Counted from the stretch's first letter, positions 8,101-16,716 are shown. The stretch is DNA of 34,808 nt from Lewinellaceae bacterium (GCA_020636315.1 JACJYA010000028.1:1-34808), one strand, 5' to 3'. Notes: generated from the sequence alone by a model not told the origin. Made by a program: numbers and translations.

Positions 8101-10306
8101 TGATGGCCAGTTCATTGTCAATGGTGTTAAAAGCGGCTTCCGGAGGAGGGCAGGAAACCTCAATTATCCGGCAGTATTGGCCCTGCCCGCAAACGCCCCT
8201 GATGTTGAGGCAGACCTCGTAGGAGCCGGTCATGGGAAAATCATGGGTGGGGTTTTCTTCATAGGAAAAGGCGCCGTCGCCAAAATCCCATTCCCATTCA
8301 TTGGTGCCGGCCGAGGAATAGTCGATGAATTGCACGGAGAGCCCGTCGGCGTCGAAGTCGAAGGCGGTGGTGACGCTGCCGCATTCCGCCTGGATAAATT
8401 CGCAGAAAGTAGAGTTGCTGCATTCATTGCTGGCCGTAAGGCAGACGAAATATACTCCTATGGTATCGTAGCCGTGGTTCGGGTTCTGTTCAGAGGAGGC
8501 CTGGCCGTCGCCGAAATCCCATAGCCATTGAGTCGGGTTGCCGAAAGACTGGTCTTCGAAAGATATATCAAGGCCATCGACACCATAATTGAAGCCCGCA
8601 AGCGGGTTCATACAGCTCACCCCCACCTGAGTACAATACTCGGCCTGCCCGCAACCGCCGGAGGTAGTGAGGCAAACGGTGTAAACGCCTTCGCCGGGGA
8701 AAGTATGGCTGATTTCCTGTCCACTTCCCGTTTGGCCGTCGCCGAAATCCCATTGCCAGCCGGTAACCTCTGCATCACCGCTACCCGTAAAGTCAAGGGC
8801 AAGGCCAGGGCCGGAATACTGGAAGTTGGCAATAGGCAGGCAGAAGTCGCCTTCTTCAATAAAAATGGTGGTATCGGCAGGAGGGTTAACCAGGAAATCC
8901 AGATTCCCGGAAGGCCAGCGGATGATGAGGCTGTCAATACTGGTGGCGCTTCCCAGCCCAAAGTGGGCGGTAAAGGAATTCATGATGCCGTAACTTTCGC
9001 CGCTGCGGATCTCTCTGATCTGTTTTCCCCAGCTTCCGTACAATTCCAGGCGGGCGCCAATTCCATTGATGTTGGATTCAATGCCCCGAAGGCGTGCTTT
9101 AAAGTAGTGGTTGCCATTGCCGTCATTAATGAAAAGGCGGTCGCTTTTGTCGCTGGATTGATTGTAGCTCATGCCAAAACCGGCATACACATCCAGGAAA
9201 CCGTCGTTGTTGAGGTCGCCGACGGCAGCGCTGTGAATGCGGGTAGGGGCTTCGGGGAAAGGGTTGGCGGCTGCGGTAAAAGTGTTGTTGCCATTGTTGA
9301 TCAGCAGAGCGTGGCTGGTGCCGAGGGAGGTGAAGAGCAGGTCAACAAGGCCGTCATTGTCAAAATCGGCAAATTTCACCTGCAGGCCCGGTCCGGCGCC
9401 GTTCAGGGCTGCGTTGATGTTGCTGGCAAGGCTGATGTCCGTAAAAGTGCCATCGCCGTTGTTGCGGTGCAGGGTGTTGTTAATGTCGTGATTGATGATG
9501 AAACAATCGAGGTCGCCATCGTTATCGATATCTCCAAAATCGGCGGCCCAGGACTGGGCGAATGGTTGAAGGTTTGCCTGAGTGGCAACATCTGAATAAT
9601 TGTTGTTGCCGTCATTCTGGAAGAGCAGGTTAAGGCGGCGGCCGTCAACGGGGTTGTCAACCCCCTGGCGGCATTTGGAAATATAGAGGTCGAGGTCGCC
9701 ATCGTTGTCATAGTCCGTCCATACCGAACCATAGTTGCCCGAATTGTCGGAGGGGATCGTCGATTCGGGAAGTATGAGGTTGAAATCAGCGGTGAAGTTT
9801 CCTGATCCATCGTTGGCGAAAGGTACGCTCAGGCCCTCGTCGTGGCAGGCAAAAATGTCGGGGTCGCTGTCATTGTCGATATCTGCGAAGTTGGAGCCCT
9901 GAAGGAAAATGGACGGATCTGTCAGGACGGTTGTATTGAAGCCGGTACCGTTGTTGTTGGCCTTAAGCAGGTAGAGGCCGTCATAAAGGCCACCGGTAAA
10001 AATGTCATTGAACCCGTTGGCGTCGGCATCGGCCACACAGAGGCTCCATTTAGGGCCCACCAGGTCGGCAATGAATTCGGTATGAAAAGCCGGGGTGTCC
10101 AGCAGTTGGTAATGGATGTAAAGCAAGTGCCTGCTGTCCAGGCAGATAATATCGTCCAGCCCGTCGCTGTTCATATCGGCCACCCCCATGGGTGAACCAC
10201 TGTTCTGATTACTGATTTCCAGCCGGTTGGTGGAGTCTGTAAAACTAACCTGGCAAAATAGGATCGAAGGAAGGCAGGAGAGAAGTAGTGGTAAAAAAAT
10301 CCTCAT
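5107..10306 (-). pseudogene. Giant secreted FG-GAP/ASPIC/15×PKD protein with T9SS tail, frameshifted
   Basis: About 1,730 residues if one frame break is bridged. The start is ATG 10306, which gives a clean signal peptide (MRIFLPLLLSCLPSILFCQ); an upstream in-frame ATG at 10348 would bury it. Residues ~20-400 hold seven FG-GAP/VCBS calcium loops (for example DYDNDGDLDLY, DIDNDGDLDCF), a likely seven-bladed propeller. An ASPIC/UnbV-like segment follows (SLIIRWPSGN), then from about residue 488 fifteen PKD domains of ~77 residues (WxWDFGDG ... HTY..PGxYxVCL) and a C-terminal T9SS sorting domain (LSPNPTSG ... GVYWVQVR). It should be a cell-surface or released adhesin or scaffold. In PKD 10 (plus positions ~6608-6620) the frame shifts by one base: the upstream part would run on to 6470 with nonsense residues, while the correct sequence resumes in the other frame. 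Repeat-driven slippage or an assembly error are both possible. Confidence 0.85.
5380..8845 (-). repeat. Tandem array of fifteen 231-bp PKD-coding units
   Basis: Fifteen consecutive units of about 231 bp, each encoding one PKD domain that ends in a Cys-containing linker. Units 9 and 10 are the most alike (about 6650-6980), sharing a long nearly identical stretch around the codons for SANNPDGWLWTFGDG, so they look recently duplicated. Confidence 0.85.
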
Positions 10307-10486
10307 TGTATATGTTCCTTTTTCGGGATCAATAATTTGACGAACCATCGGCTGTTTGGGATACGAAAGTTACGTTTTTTTAAATGAGGAGTTGTAAAGA
10401 GAAGGAGAAAATATGGTGGATGGGATGTACGTCAGGGATTTGCCCGGGCGATTTTATCTGGCCTGTTATGCTTCGTGAGCAGAGCC

Positions 10487-11425
10487 CTAAACCCAAAAAC
10501 TGTGCCGCTCCCGAAAGGGCGAGTGCCCTTCCTCCCTGCCCCTTTCCTTTTCCGTCCAGGATATCCGGGGTTCGTATTTTGAAGCCAGTTCGCGAAGGCG
10601 TTCGACGCGCTCTTCGGTGGAAGGGTGAGTACGGAGCCAGTTGGGCACGTTGATCCCGGATTTGGGGCGAAGAAAACTGAAGAACCCACCCTGGTTATAA
10701 TAATCAAGTTTTTGAAGGGCGAGAGCCAGAGACTCCGGGTCGCCGGTCAGCCGGGCGGCTTCCAGGTCGGCCTCCAGTTCCCGGGTACGGGAAAAGGCGT
10801 TGGCCATCAGGGCCATCAGGGTGGGGGCAAAGATGAGCAGCAGAATGGCCACCCAGGAAAAGGGCGGCTGGCCCATCAGCGCCATGGGAAGATAAATGAA
10901 AAAAAGCAACTGCCCCGTCAGGGAAAATACCCGCGTCAGCCGAAGGATGATGTTCACCGTCGATTTTAGTTGCAGGTCTTTATTGCGAATGTGGCTCAGC
11001 TCGTGCGCCAGAACGCCGGAGAGTTCCCGCAGGCTGAGGCGGTTCAGCAGGCCGTGGGTTATGGCAATGGCCGGGTCATTCTTATTGCCGGTGGCGAAGG
11101 CATTGAGCACGCCGCTGGGAATGTAGTACAGCCTGGGCATCTGGCTGAGGCCTGCCCGTTCGGAAAGTTGTTTCATGACGCGCATCAGGTTGGGTGCCTC
11201 ATAGGCGCCAAGCGGCCGGGCGCCCTGCATGCGCATGATAAGTTGTGACGGCAGCTGGGTGCTGCCCACCAGGCCGATCACGCCCAGAATACCCGCCCAG
11301 ATCAACCCGGTGGTGCCGAACAGGGAGTATCCCAGGCCGAGCATCAGGGCCAGCATACCGAGCATCAGGGCCGTCGTTCGGCCGAAATTGGTGATCTTCT
11401 GAAGGAATATTTTGTCTTCGCTCAT
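10487..11425 (-). CDS. M48-family zinc metalloprotease, HtpX-like
   Basis: A 312-residue integral inner-membrane protease. The zinc motif is HELSH (His141, Glu142, His145), and the third ligand is Glu216 in RTRELEAD, as in HtpX. Two hydrophobic segments precede the active site (about residues 17-36 and 39-57), and two more lie at about 170-210. HtpX-type enzymes cleave misfolded membrane proteins; here the assignment rests on motif, length and topology. The C-terminal ~30 residues are highly charged. The ATG at 11425 has the downstream reading MSEDKIFLQK. A GC-rich 26-bp palindrome lies 27 bp upstream. It is transcribed away from the gene at 11702. Confidence 0.88.
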   Translation of the reverse strand: MSEDKIFLQKITNFGRTTALMLGMLALMLGLGYSLFGTTGLIWAGILGVIGLVGSTQLPSQLIMRMQGARPLGAYEAPNLMRVMKQLSERAGLSQMPRLYYIPSGVLNAFATGNKNDPAIAITHGLLNRLSLRELSGVLAHELSHIRNKDLQLKSTVNIILRLTRVFSLTGQLLFFIYLPMALMGQPPFSWVAILLLIFAPTLMALMANAFSRTRELEADLEAARLTGDPESLALALQKLDYYNQGGFFSFLRPKSGINVPNWLRTHPSTEERVERLRELASKYEPRISWTEKERGREEGHSPFRERHSFWV

Positions 11426-11451
11426 TGTTTGCTTTTACGATACTTTATATA

Positions 11452-11477
11452 GAACAGCTGCCCGGGGGCAGGCGTTC
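11452..11477. promoter_or_regulatory. Imperfect 26-bp palindrome upstream of the M48 protease gene
   Basis: Half-sites GAACAGCTGCCC and GAACGCCTGCCC (on the opposite strand) match at 10 of 12 positions around a GG centre. It could be an operator or a leader hairpin for the protease gene. Confidence 0.35.
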
Positions 11478-11701
11478 GATCCACCTGGTTTCCTTATGCA
11501 GGATCAATTGCGGTGCCAGGCTGAGTAAACGGAAAAAATGGCAGGTGTTTTGAGCGTTGGCTGACAGGATGGCGGGGGGGGGTGGGGAGTGTAGGAGGGT
11601 AAGTGTGGGATCATTCAAACAAGCTCTTAACACAATAAACTTCCCCTGGTGGCCGTATTGATAGACACCTGAACCTTCCTTCATGCCCTAAAACAATACT
11701 C

Positions 11702-12529
11702 ATGAGAAACACACTATCACTTGTCGTTTTCCTTTTCAGCTTGTCGGGCATTTCCGCGCAGTTTACCTATTCCGGGGTATTCGGTAAAGCGGATGCAGAC
11801 TATGAATATGCCTTCCGGCAGAGCTGGGAGGCCTTCCGTCAGCAGCATGAAGCCCTGGATACGCTGGGTTTCCGGTTGGTGGATATTGAAACGGCCAAAT
11901 CGGGCGCCCGCCGTTATTACTGGGGAGTCTGGAAGAAAGAAGAAGTGCACAGTACGCTAAAGCTCGTGGAAGGCTGGGATGCCATGGTGGCCATGAAGCG
12001 GCAGATGGCGGCCGACAGTTTTGTGCTTGATGAGATCGAGGCATATACCTATGGAGGAAAAGAATATTACCTTGCCGTATGGATACCAGGTAGCCGGGAG
12101 CACAAAATCAGGAAGCTGTCCAGTTGGGAAGGCGTGGTGAACGATCATGAAAACCTGAGTCGGCGGGATCTGCAGCTCATAGACATCGAAGGCTTTGAAG
12201 CCAGGGACACGACAACTCATTACCTGGCTCTTTACCAATGGAAGGGCCCGGAATTCAGGACTTATTTTTACCGGACGCATGATTTTGACGACTTTATTAC
12301 CGACAGGGCATACCGGCAGAAAAGCGGTTACCAGCTTTTTGACTACGAACGGTTTGAAAAAAGGGGAAGGGCCTTTTATATAGGCTTATACAAAGCTGGA
12401 GCCAACGGGCGGCAGTTGGAAGACCATTATTCCAGGGAGGATTTCGACCGGCTGATGGCCGAACAAAAGGAGCGCAACAATATGGTACTAATGGATATTG
12501 ATGTTTATGAGCAGGAAAAGGAAAGGTAA
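11702..12529 (+). CDS. Secreted five-repeat protein (bacterial tandem repeat-like)
   Basis: A 275-residue protein with signal peptide (MRNTLSLVVFLFSLSGISAQ). The mature part is built from about five ~50-residue units, each with a helical stretch followed by a strand pair: GFRLVDIETAKSGARRYYWG, FVLDEIEAYTYGGKEYYLAV, LQLIDIEGFEARDTTTHYLA, YQLFDYERFEKRGRAFYIG and a final partial unit VLMDIDVYEQ. The 'Gxrlvdi..y..gg...y..vW' pattern resembles the Pfam bacterial tandem repeat domain (BTRD1) found in secreted hydrolase-associated repeats. There is no catalytic motif and no T9SS tail, so periplasmic or outer-membrane-associated is likely. It lies 68 bp before the GH18 gene, which has its own promoter. 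Confidence 0.75.
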   Translation: MRNTLSLVVFLFSLSGISAQFTYSGVFGKADADYEYAFRQSWEAFRQQHEALDTLGFRLVDIETAKSGARRYYWGVWKKEEVHSTLKLVEGWDAMVAMKRQMAADSFVLDEIEAYTYGGKEYYLAVWIPGSREHKIRKLSSWEGVVNDHENLSRRDLQLIDIEGFEARDTTTHYLALYQWKGPEFRTYFYRTHDFDDFITDRAYRQKSGYQLFDYERFEKRGRAFYIGLYKAGANGRQLEDHYSREDFDRLMAEQKERNNMVLMDIDVYEQEKER

Positions 12530-12536
12530 GGTACAA

Positions 12537-12569
12537 TTTGCTGGTGCATTTGGAAAATTCCTATATTTG
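12537..12569 (+). promoter_or_regulatory. Bacteroidota-type promoter of the GH18 gene
   Basis: TTTG (12537-12540), 21 bp, TATATTTG (12562-12569), an exact TAnnTTTG -7 element, with the ATG 28 bp further on. Confidence 0.65.
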
Positions 12570-12597
12570 AGGCAGAAATTCCTCCAAATTCCTGGTA

Positions 12598-13971
12598 ATG
12601 GCTTTACGAATAAGATTACTCTGCATTTTACTCTTTTTTTCGACGCTCCTCCTCGCCCGGCAAACCAGGATAGTGGGCTATCTGCCCTACCAGAAGTTTC
12701 CCCTTCTTGACCAGATTCCCCTTGAGAAGCTCACTCATTTGTGCATCGCCTTTGCCAACCCCGATGAGCAGGGATATCTCAGTGCAGGCCGCAGCAGCCT
12801 GCTGCCGGTTGTTCGCCGCGCCCATCAGGACAGTGTAAAGGTGCTGATATCCCTGGCCGGCGGTGCGATGAAACCCGAATGGGAAGAAGCCTGGAAACGC
12901 CACCTGGCCCCCTGGAACCGAAGTGCTTTTATCAGCAAGATCCTCCTTTTTGTAGAATCCAATGAACTGGATGGTGTAGATATTGACCTGGAGTGGAAAC
13001 AGGTGACTCACCACTACAGCAGCTTTGTCCTCGAATTGCGCGAAGCCCTCAATGCCCAGGGCAAGTTGCTCACAGCTGCTCTGCCCGGTACTACCCGGTA
13101 TAAGAATCTCAGTGATGAGGCTTTGCAGGCCTTCGATTTCATTAACCTGATGGCCTATGACCTCACCGGCCCCTGGACAGCCGGCCGCCCCGGCCCTCAT
13201 TCGCCGTATGCCATGGCCATTTCTTCCATTACTTACTGGAAAAACCAGGGTATGCCCGCCGATAAACTGGTGCTTGGCATTCCGCTCTATGGGTGGGACT
13301 TTTCGAAGCCGGGCAATGTCGCCTCCGTACCGTATGGGACTTTGGTTGCCAGCAATCCGGCCTATGCCCATGTTGACCAGGTGGGGAAGATCTACTACAA
13401 TGGGATCGTTACTGCCATTGCCAAAACCGAACTGGCCAAAAACCAGGCAGGAGGCATTATGCTTTGGGAACTGGGCAAAGATGCTTACAACGAGCATTCC
13501 ATTCTCTCCAGTGTCCACGAAGCAGTTTACGGGCCCGGGCCGGCATCCCCCGCCACCCTTCCGGAAAATATGGCCAATGCGGGTGACGGCGAAATGCCGG
13601 GAGGGCCGATTGTGAACGGCAAGCCGCTTACCCCGGCAATTACCGGCCTGCCGTTCTCTGAAGCCCTGCGTCAACTGGCCGGTTCAGGGTTTCAGCAGGA
13701 GCGGCGGTTCAATAACCTCGGAACCGAAGTCTTTAGCCTGGAGATTGAGGTGATGCCCAATCCTTTCCAGGATTCGCTGAGGATCACCAATAATGAAAAA
13801 AGGGCGCTTCAGTTGGTCCTGACAGACATCAAAGGGCGCCCCCTTTACGAGACCACTCTGCGGCCAAATTCCACCATAAGCTGGGAAACTTCCAGTTTTC
13901 CTCCGGGCCATTATATCTTTTCCGCCATTAGGGGCAATAAACAGGCTTCCAAACGCCTCGTCAAAATGTGA
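12598..13971 (+). CDS. Secreted GH18 chitinase-like glycoside hydrolase with T9SS tail
   Basis: A 457-residue protein with signal peptide (residues 1-20, cut near LLLARQ). Residues ~24-310 form a GH18 barrel: SxGG-type strand LISLAGG, catalytic motif DGVDIDLEW with Asp125, Asp128, Asp130 and proton donor Glu132, then NLMAYDLTG and the late motif GIMLWELGKD. GH18 enzymes cut chitin or related GlcNAc polymers using the substrate N-acetyl group. The last ~75 residues (VMPNPFQDSL ... GHYIFSAIRGN ... RLVKM) are a T9SS type A sorting domain, so the enzyme is exported to the surface or medium. It could also be an endo-GlcNAc-ase of the same family. It ends 7 bp from the stop of the convergent gene. 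Confidence 0.9.
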   Translation: MALRIRLLCILLFFSTLLLARQTRIVGYLPYQKFPLLDQIPLEKLTHLCIAFANPDEQGYLSAGRSSLLPVVRRAHQDSVKVLISLAGGAMKPEWEEAWKRHLAPWNRSAFISKILLFVESNELDGVDIDLEWKQVTHHYSSFVLELREALNAQGKLLTAALPGTTRYKNLSDEALQAFDFINLMAYDLTGPWTAGRPGPHSPYAMAISSITYWKNQGMPADKLVLGIPLYGWDFSKPGNVASVPYGTLVASNPAYAHVDQVGKIYYNGIVTAIAKTELAKNQAGGIMLWELGKDAYNEHSILSSVHEAVYGPGPASPATLPENMANAGDGEMPGGPIVNGKPLTPAITGLPFSEALRQLAGSGFQQERRFNNLGTEVFSLEIEVMPNPFQDSLRITNNEKRALQLVLTDIKGRPLYETTLRPNSTISWETSSFPPGHYIFSAIRGNKQASKRLVKM

Positions 13972-13978
13972 CCTGCAA

Positions 13979-15076
13979 TTAACGTTCCATAGGCAGTACC
14001 CAGGCATACTGGCGGTTCATCCAGAACTGAGCTTCTTCCAGGTGCCTGAGGGCCAGAAGGCGACACTCTTCCATGGCTTTCAGATGCTTCTGAGGAGGGC
14101 GCCCATCCTTTCCTTCCGTTGAGGCATGTATGGCGATCAGATGTGTCTGCCACTGATCCAGCCAGACTTTACTAAGATCCAGGTGGGCGAATATTGTGGC
14201 GTGAATATAATGGCTGAAAGGCAGGTTGCTCAACTGCTTCAGCGGGGTGTCCAGCCGGCAGTAAGCCGTGTGCAGTTGCCCGAACTGATGCTGGGCCAGG
14301 GCCAGGCGCTCCTGGCTTTGTTGTATGGCCTGTCGCAAATTTTTCAGCCCTTTACTGGAGTAGAACAGCAGCATATTTTCCTGGATTTCGAATTGCAGCC
14401 CTTCCATAGAACGGGCCAGGTCTATGGTTCGGATCAGGCTGGCCTGGGCTGCTGGAAGGAGTTTGCAGATCAGGTTGCCGTAAGTGGCATGCTGGCAAGG
14501 GTCATCATAGGCGTGTTTCAGGCCCGGGCTGTACTCGCAAAAGCCGGGATACCGCTGGCAGATACCGGCGCCGGCGCCTTTTTTGATTCCGGGAGGAGCA
14601 AGCGGCTGCAGTCGGCGGCCGGTAAAAGTTACATTTTCCCACCCTTTTACTTCCACCACCAGCATTTGGGCATCGGGAGGAGCCTGCCCGTCAGGGGTAC
14701 TGGGGGTTCGGAACAGGTTTTTTTCAAGTTCTTCGCTACAACTGCTGTAGCGGGCCATATAGGAAAGCTCCCGGGTAGGGGCGCCGTTGAACGGAAGCAT
14801 TGCCAGGCGGCCAGGGTTTCCCCAGTACCAGGCCAGCTCTCCTTCTTCGAAGGCCGACCAGCGAATACCGCAAAAACCCGGGGGCATTACATCATTCCGA
14901 AAATCCCTGCGAAAGTAGATGTAGCCTCCCTCCGGGCTGTCGATATGTATTTCACCCGCTTGTGGGCCGCCGGTGAAAACGCGGAAAGTGATGCTGGCCC
15001 GAATGGGTGAACTGAATATTAATACAATAAATAATGTGTTGAATATCAGGCGGCGGAAGAAGGTGTCTTTTCTCAT
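13979..15076 (-). CDS. Unknown secreted protein with a central Cys cluster
   Basis: A 365-residue protein I do not recognise. The N-terminus has a hydrophobic segment (LIFNTLFIVLIFSSPIRA) consistent with a signal peptide or anchor. Residues ~30-170 are strand-like and aromatic-rich (GGYIYFRRDFRNDV, GELAWYWGN). A Cys-rich patch follows (ICQRYPGFCEYSPGLKH, DDPCQHATYGNLICKLLP) with four cysteines within about 35 residues. The C-terminal ~170 residues are helical, rich in Gln, Leu and His, including SHYIHATIFAHLDLS. There is no T9SS tail and no known catalytic motif. It is convergent with the GH18 gene with almost no spacer, so the two transcripts probably overlap at their 3' ends. Confidence 0.75.
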   Translation of the reverse strand: MRKDTFFRRLIFNTLFIVLIFSSPIRASITFRVFTGGPQAGEIHIDSPEGGYIYFRRDFRNDVMPPGFCGIRWSAFEEGELAWYWGNPGRLAMLPFNGAPTRELSYMARYSSCSEELEKNLFRTPSTPDGQAPPDAQMLVVEVKGWENVTFTGRRLQPLAPPGIKKGAGAGICQRYPGFCEYSPGLKHAYDDPCQHATYGNLICKLLPAAQASLIRTIDLARSMEGLQFEIQENMLLFYSSKGLKNLRQAIQQSQERLALAQHQFGQLHTAYCRLDTPLKQLSNLPFSHYIHATIFAHLDLSKVWLDQWQTHLIAIHASTEGKDGRPPQKHLKAMEECRLLALRHLEEAQFWMNRQYAWVLPMER

Positions 15077-15130
15077 AGTGATTATGTTTGTAGTAGGGCT
15101 GATCCTTAAAAATAATCAATTTGAGAATCT

Positions 15131-15161
15131 GAGCCATCCAGATGGCTCTTTAATTTTTTTT
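15131..15161 (+). terminator. Intrinsic terminator on the plus strand, without an obvious gene
   Basis: A perfect hairpin GAGCCATC-CA-GATGGCTC (15131-15148) is followed by TTTAATTTTTTTT. The U-tract orientation is plus strand, but the nearest gene upstream is on the minus strand. Either it ends an antisense or small RNA read across the start of the 13979-15076 gene, or it acts as a hairpin in that gene's 5' leader. Confidence 0.6.
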
Positions 15162-15948
15162 GGAGAATAAAAATTATAAAAATTTTCATTTGTTTTTTGA
15201 AACCCTTCCTCCAAAGGAACGTAAATGTATATTGTTAGAAAGATTTCCGAATAGATACACTCCCCCCGATATTTAACCCCAACGACTTTCATTTTTTTTA
15301 CTGAGGTTTTGCCGGCAGCAATGCCTGCAATTGGGCTGGCTGCCTTTCGTGCCCATTACATCTGGTTCAGATATGTTTCCAAATGTGCGGGCAGGTTGCC
15401 ATCCCCCATTTGATAAATGAAGCGGAAAGGCAACGGAGGAAATGCTGGATACTGGCAGTGCTTCCGAAACCTGCAAAATACTGCCAGTGGGCCTGAGCCC
15501 GGGTGCAAATAATAAAAGAATGAAAAGAGGGCAGCAAAGAAGTACCATACGCCGGCGGGCAATCTGCCTCTTCAACCGCTATCCGGGGATGCTGGCTGCG
15601 TGGGCAAGGGAGCTTCCCTTATGTTTCGGATCAAGTAGTTTTTTTCATAGTATAGGGAGTGAAGCCGTGTCGCTACTGCCTTTCAGTACCAACTGAGGCA
15701 ATGCAGATGCGGCTTTTCCTTTTTTCTTACGGAAAAAGTTGGCCGGGTTGAAACCAAATCAGGAAGTTTTCCGTAAAACCAGAATATTATTTTATGCAAT
15801 CCTGCTTCGCCTGAAATACTCCCCCTGTAATTGCCGGGCCCGGGCATTCTGCTCTTTCGGCCTTCAATCCTGATTATGATGGACGCAGTGTCCCTCAGAA
15901 TAGCGCCCCCCTGATAAACCCTTTACTATTATTCAAAATTTACTACTT
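15162..15948. other. Non-coding stretch
   Basis: Nearly 790 bp without a convincing gene. It contains an AT-rich first part, a 9-bp dyad ACTGGCAGT (15451-15459) / ACTGCCAGT (15480-15488), and one copy of a 32-bp repeat (15641-15672). A minus-strand reading at 15273-15575 begins like a signal peptide, but the rest is not protein-like and no promoter supports it. Confidence 0.5.
15641..15672 (+). repeat. 32-bp intergenic repeat, copy 1
   Basis: TTTTTCATAGTATAGGGAGT followed by GAAGCCGTGTCG; it matches 26 of 32 positions with 16685-16716. The two copies bracket the DUF6089 gene in direct orientation. Confidence 0.6.
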
Positions 15949-16632
15949 ATGAGAATCTTGAAGGTATTGTTCATCGCATTATTCTGCCCGTTCTGGCTGT
16001 CAGCTCAGACCGCTCAGCCAGTTCTGGAAGGGGGGCTCTTCCTGGGTATTTCCAACTACAATGGTGATTTTACCTTAAATGCCCTTCCCGAACTAGGGGA
16101 GAACAACCTGGCCTTCGGAGCCGTCCTTCGCCATCCGCTGAGCTTTACACACGCGGTGCGGGCCAACCTGTATTACGGGCAACTCACAGGAAATGATTCC
16201 AATTTTGAGGTCCGGGAACAAAGGGGGTCAAGCTTTCAAACCGTCCTGGCTGAATTGTCGGTAATGGCAGAATGGGAACCATTCGGAAGGAACCGAACCG
16301 ACCTGACCTTAGAACTGGGCCAGCGCCTTTCTCCCTACTTTTTTGCCGGGCTGGGCATGACCTACATCAACCCCAAGCCCGAGTTCGGCCAGGTATCAGA
16401 AGAAAAGGTAGCGCAGGACCTGAACTCGGGTTACTCGAAAATACAGCCCAATATTCCAGTGGGGCTGGGCCTTCGTTCAGGGATCAATGAGTACATGTCA
16501 CTGAGCCTGGAACTGGGTATGCGCAAGGTATTCACCGATTACCTGGATGGGGTCAGCCTGGCCGGTAAGCCGGGTAACAACGACTGGTATTTATTCGGCG
16601 GCCTGGTTTTCCTGTACAGGATTAAGGACTAG
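15949..16632 (+). CDS. DUF6089-family outer-membrane β-barrel protein
   Basis: A 227-residue protein with signal peptide (MRILKVLFIALFCPFWLSAQ). The body alternates hydrophobic and polar residues as in an eight-stranded outer-membrane barrel: EGGLFLGISNYNGDF, FGAVLRHPLSF, YFFAGLGMTYINPKPEF, IPVGLGLRSGI, and the signature FTDYLDGVS followed by NNDWYLFGGL. These fit the DUF6089 family found across Bacteroidota; function unknown, presumably structural or a small porin. It is complete, and its C-terminus ends in a strand as expected for barrels. No clear promoter was found in the 316 bp upstream. Confidence 0.8.
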   Translation: MRILKVLFIALFCPFWLSAQTAQPVLEGGLFLGISNYNGDFTLNALPELGENNLAFGAVLRHPLSFTHAVRANLYYGQLTGNDSNFEVREQRGSSFQTVLAELSVMAEWEPFGRNRTDLTLELGQRLSPYFFAGLGMTYINPKPEFGQVSEEKVAQDLNSGYSKIQPNIPVGLGLRSGINEYMSLSLELGMRKVFTDYLDGVSLAGKPGNNDWYLFGGLVFLYRIKD

Positions 16633-16715
16633 ACACGGCGCCCGATAAACAGAAGCCTGTTCTATTGGCAGCTACTCTTTACAGTTTTTCATAGTTTAAG
16701 GTTTGGAGCCGTGTC
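16632..16715. terminator. Inverted repeat between convergent genes
   Basis: GACACGGCGCC (16632-16642) pairs with GGAGCCGTGTC (16705-16715), 10 of 11 positions. It begins on the last base of the DUF6089 stop codon and lies 28 bp from the sirtuin stop. It may serve as a bidirectional terminator, though no long T-tract follows. Confidence 0.4.
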
Positions 16716-16716
16716 C
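16685..16716 (+). repeat. 32-bp intergenic repeat, copy 2
   Basis: TTTTTCATAGTTTAAGGTTT followed by GGAGCCGTGTCC; the partner is at 15641-15672 with 6 mismatches. Its end forms the right arm of the inverted repeat at 16632-16715. Confidence 0.6.

Noticed and set aside
5380..8845. CRISPR-like regular repeats
   Set aside because: The regular 231-bp period is protein-coding PKD repetition; no short identical repeats with unique spacers and no cas genes.
5353..9595. Long plus-strand open frames opposite the PKD protein (5353-6492, 7658-8524, 8528-9595)
   Set aside because: They are antisense to a clear FG-GAP/PKD gene; their repeated Val/Gly-rich sequence is a by-product of the tandem coding units.
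15273..15575. Minus-strand 100-residue frame with a signal-peptide-like start
   Set aside because: Only the first ~30 residues look plausible; the rest is low-similarity, a second frame overlaps it equally well, and no promoter is visible.
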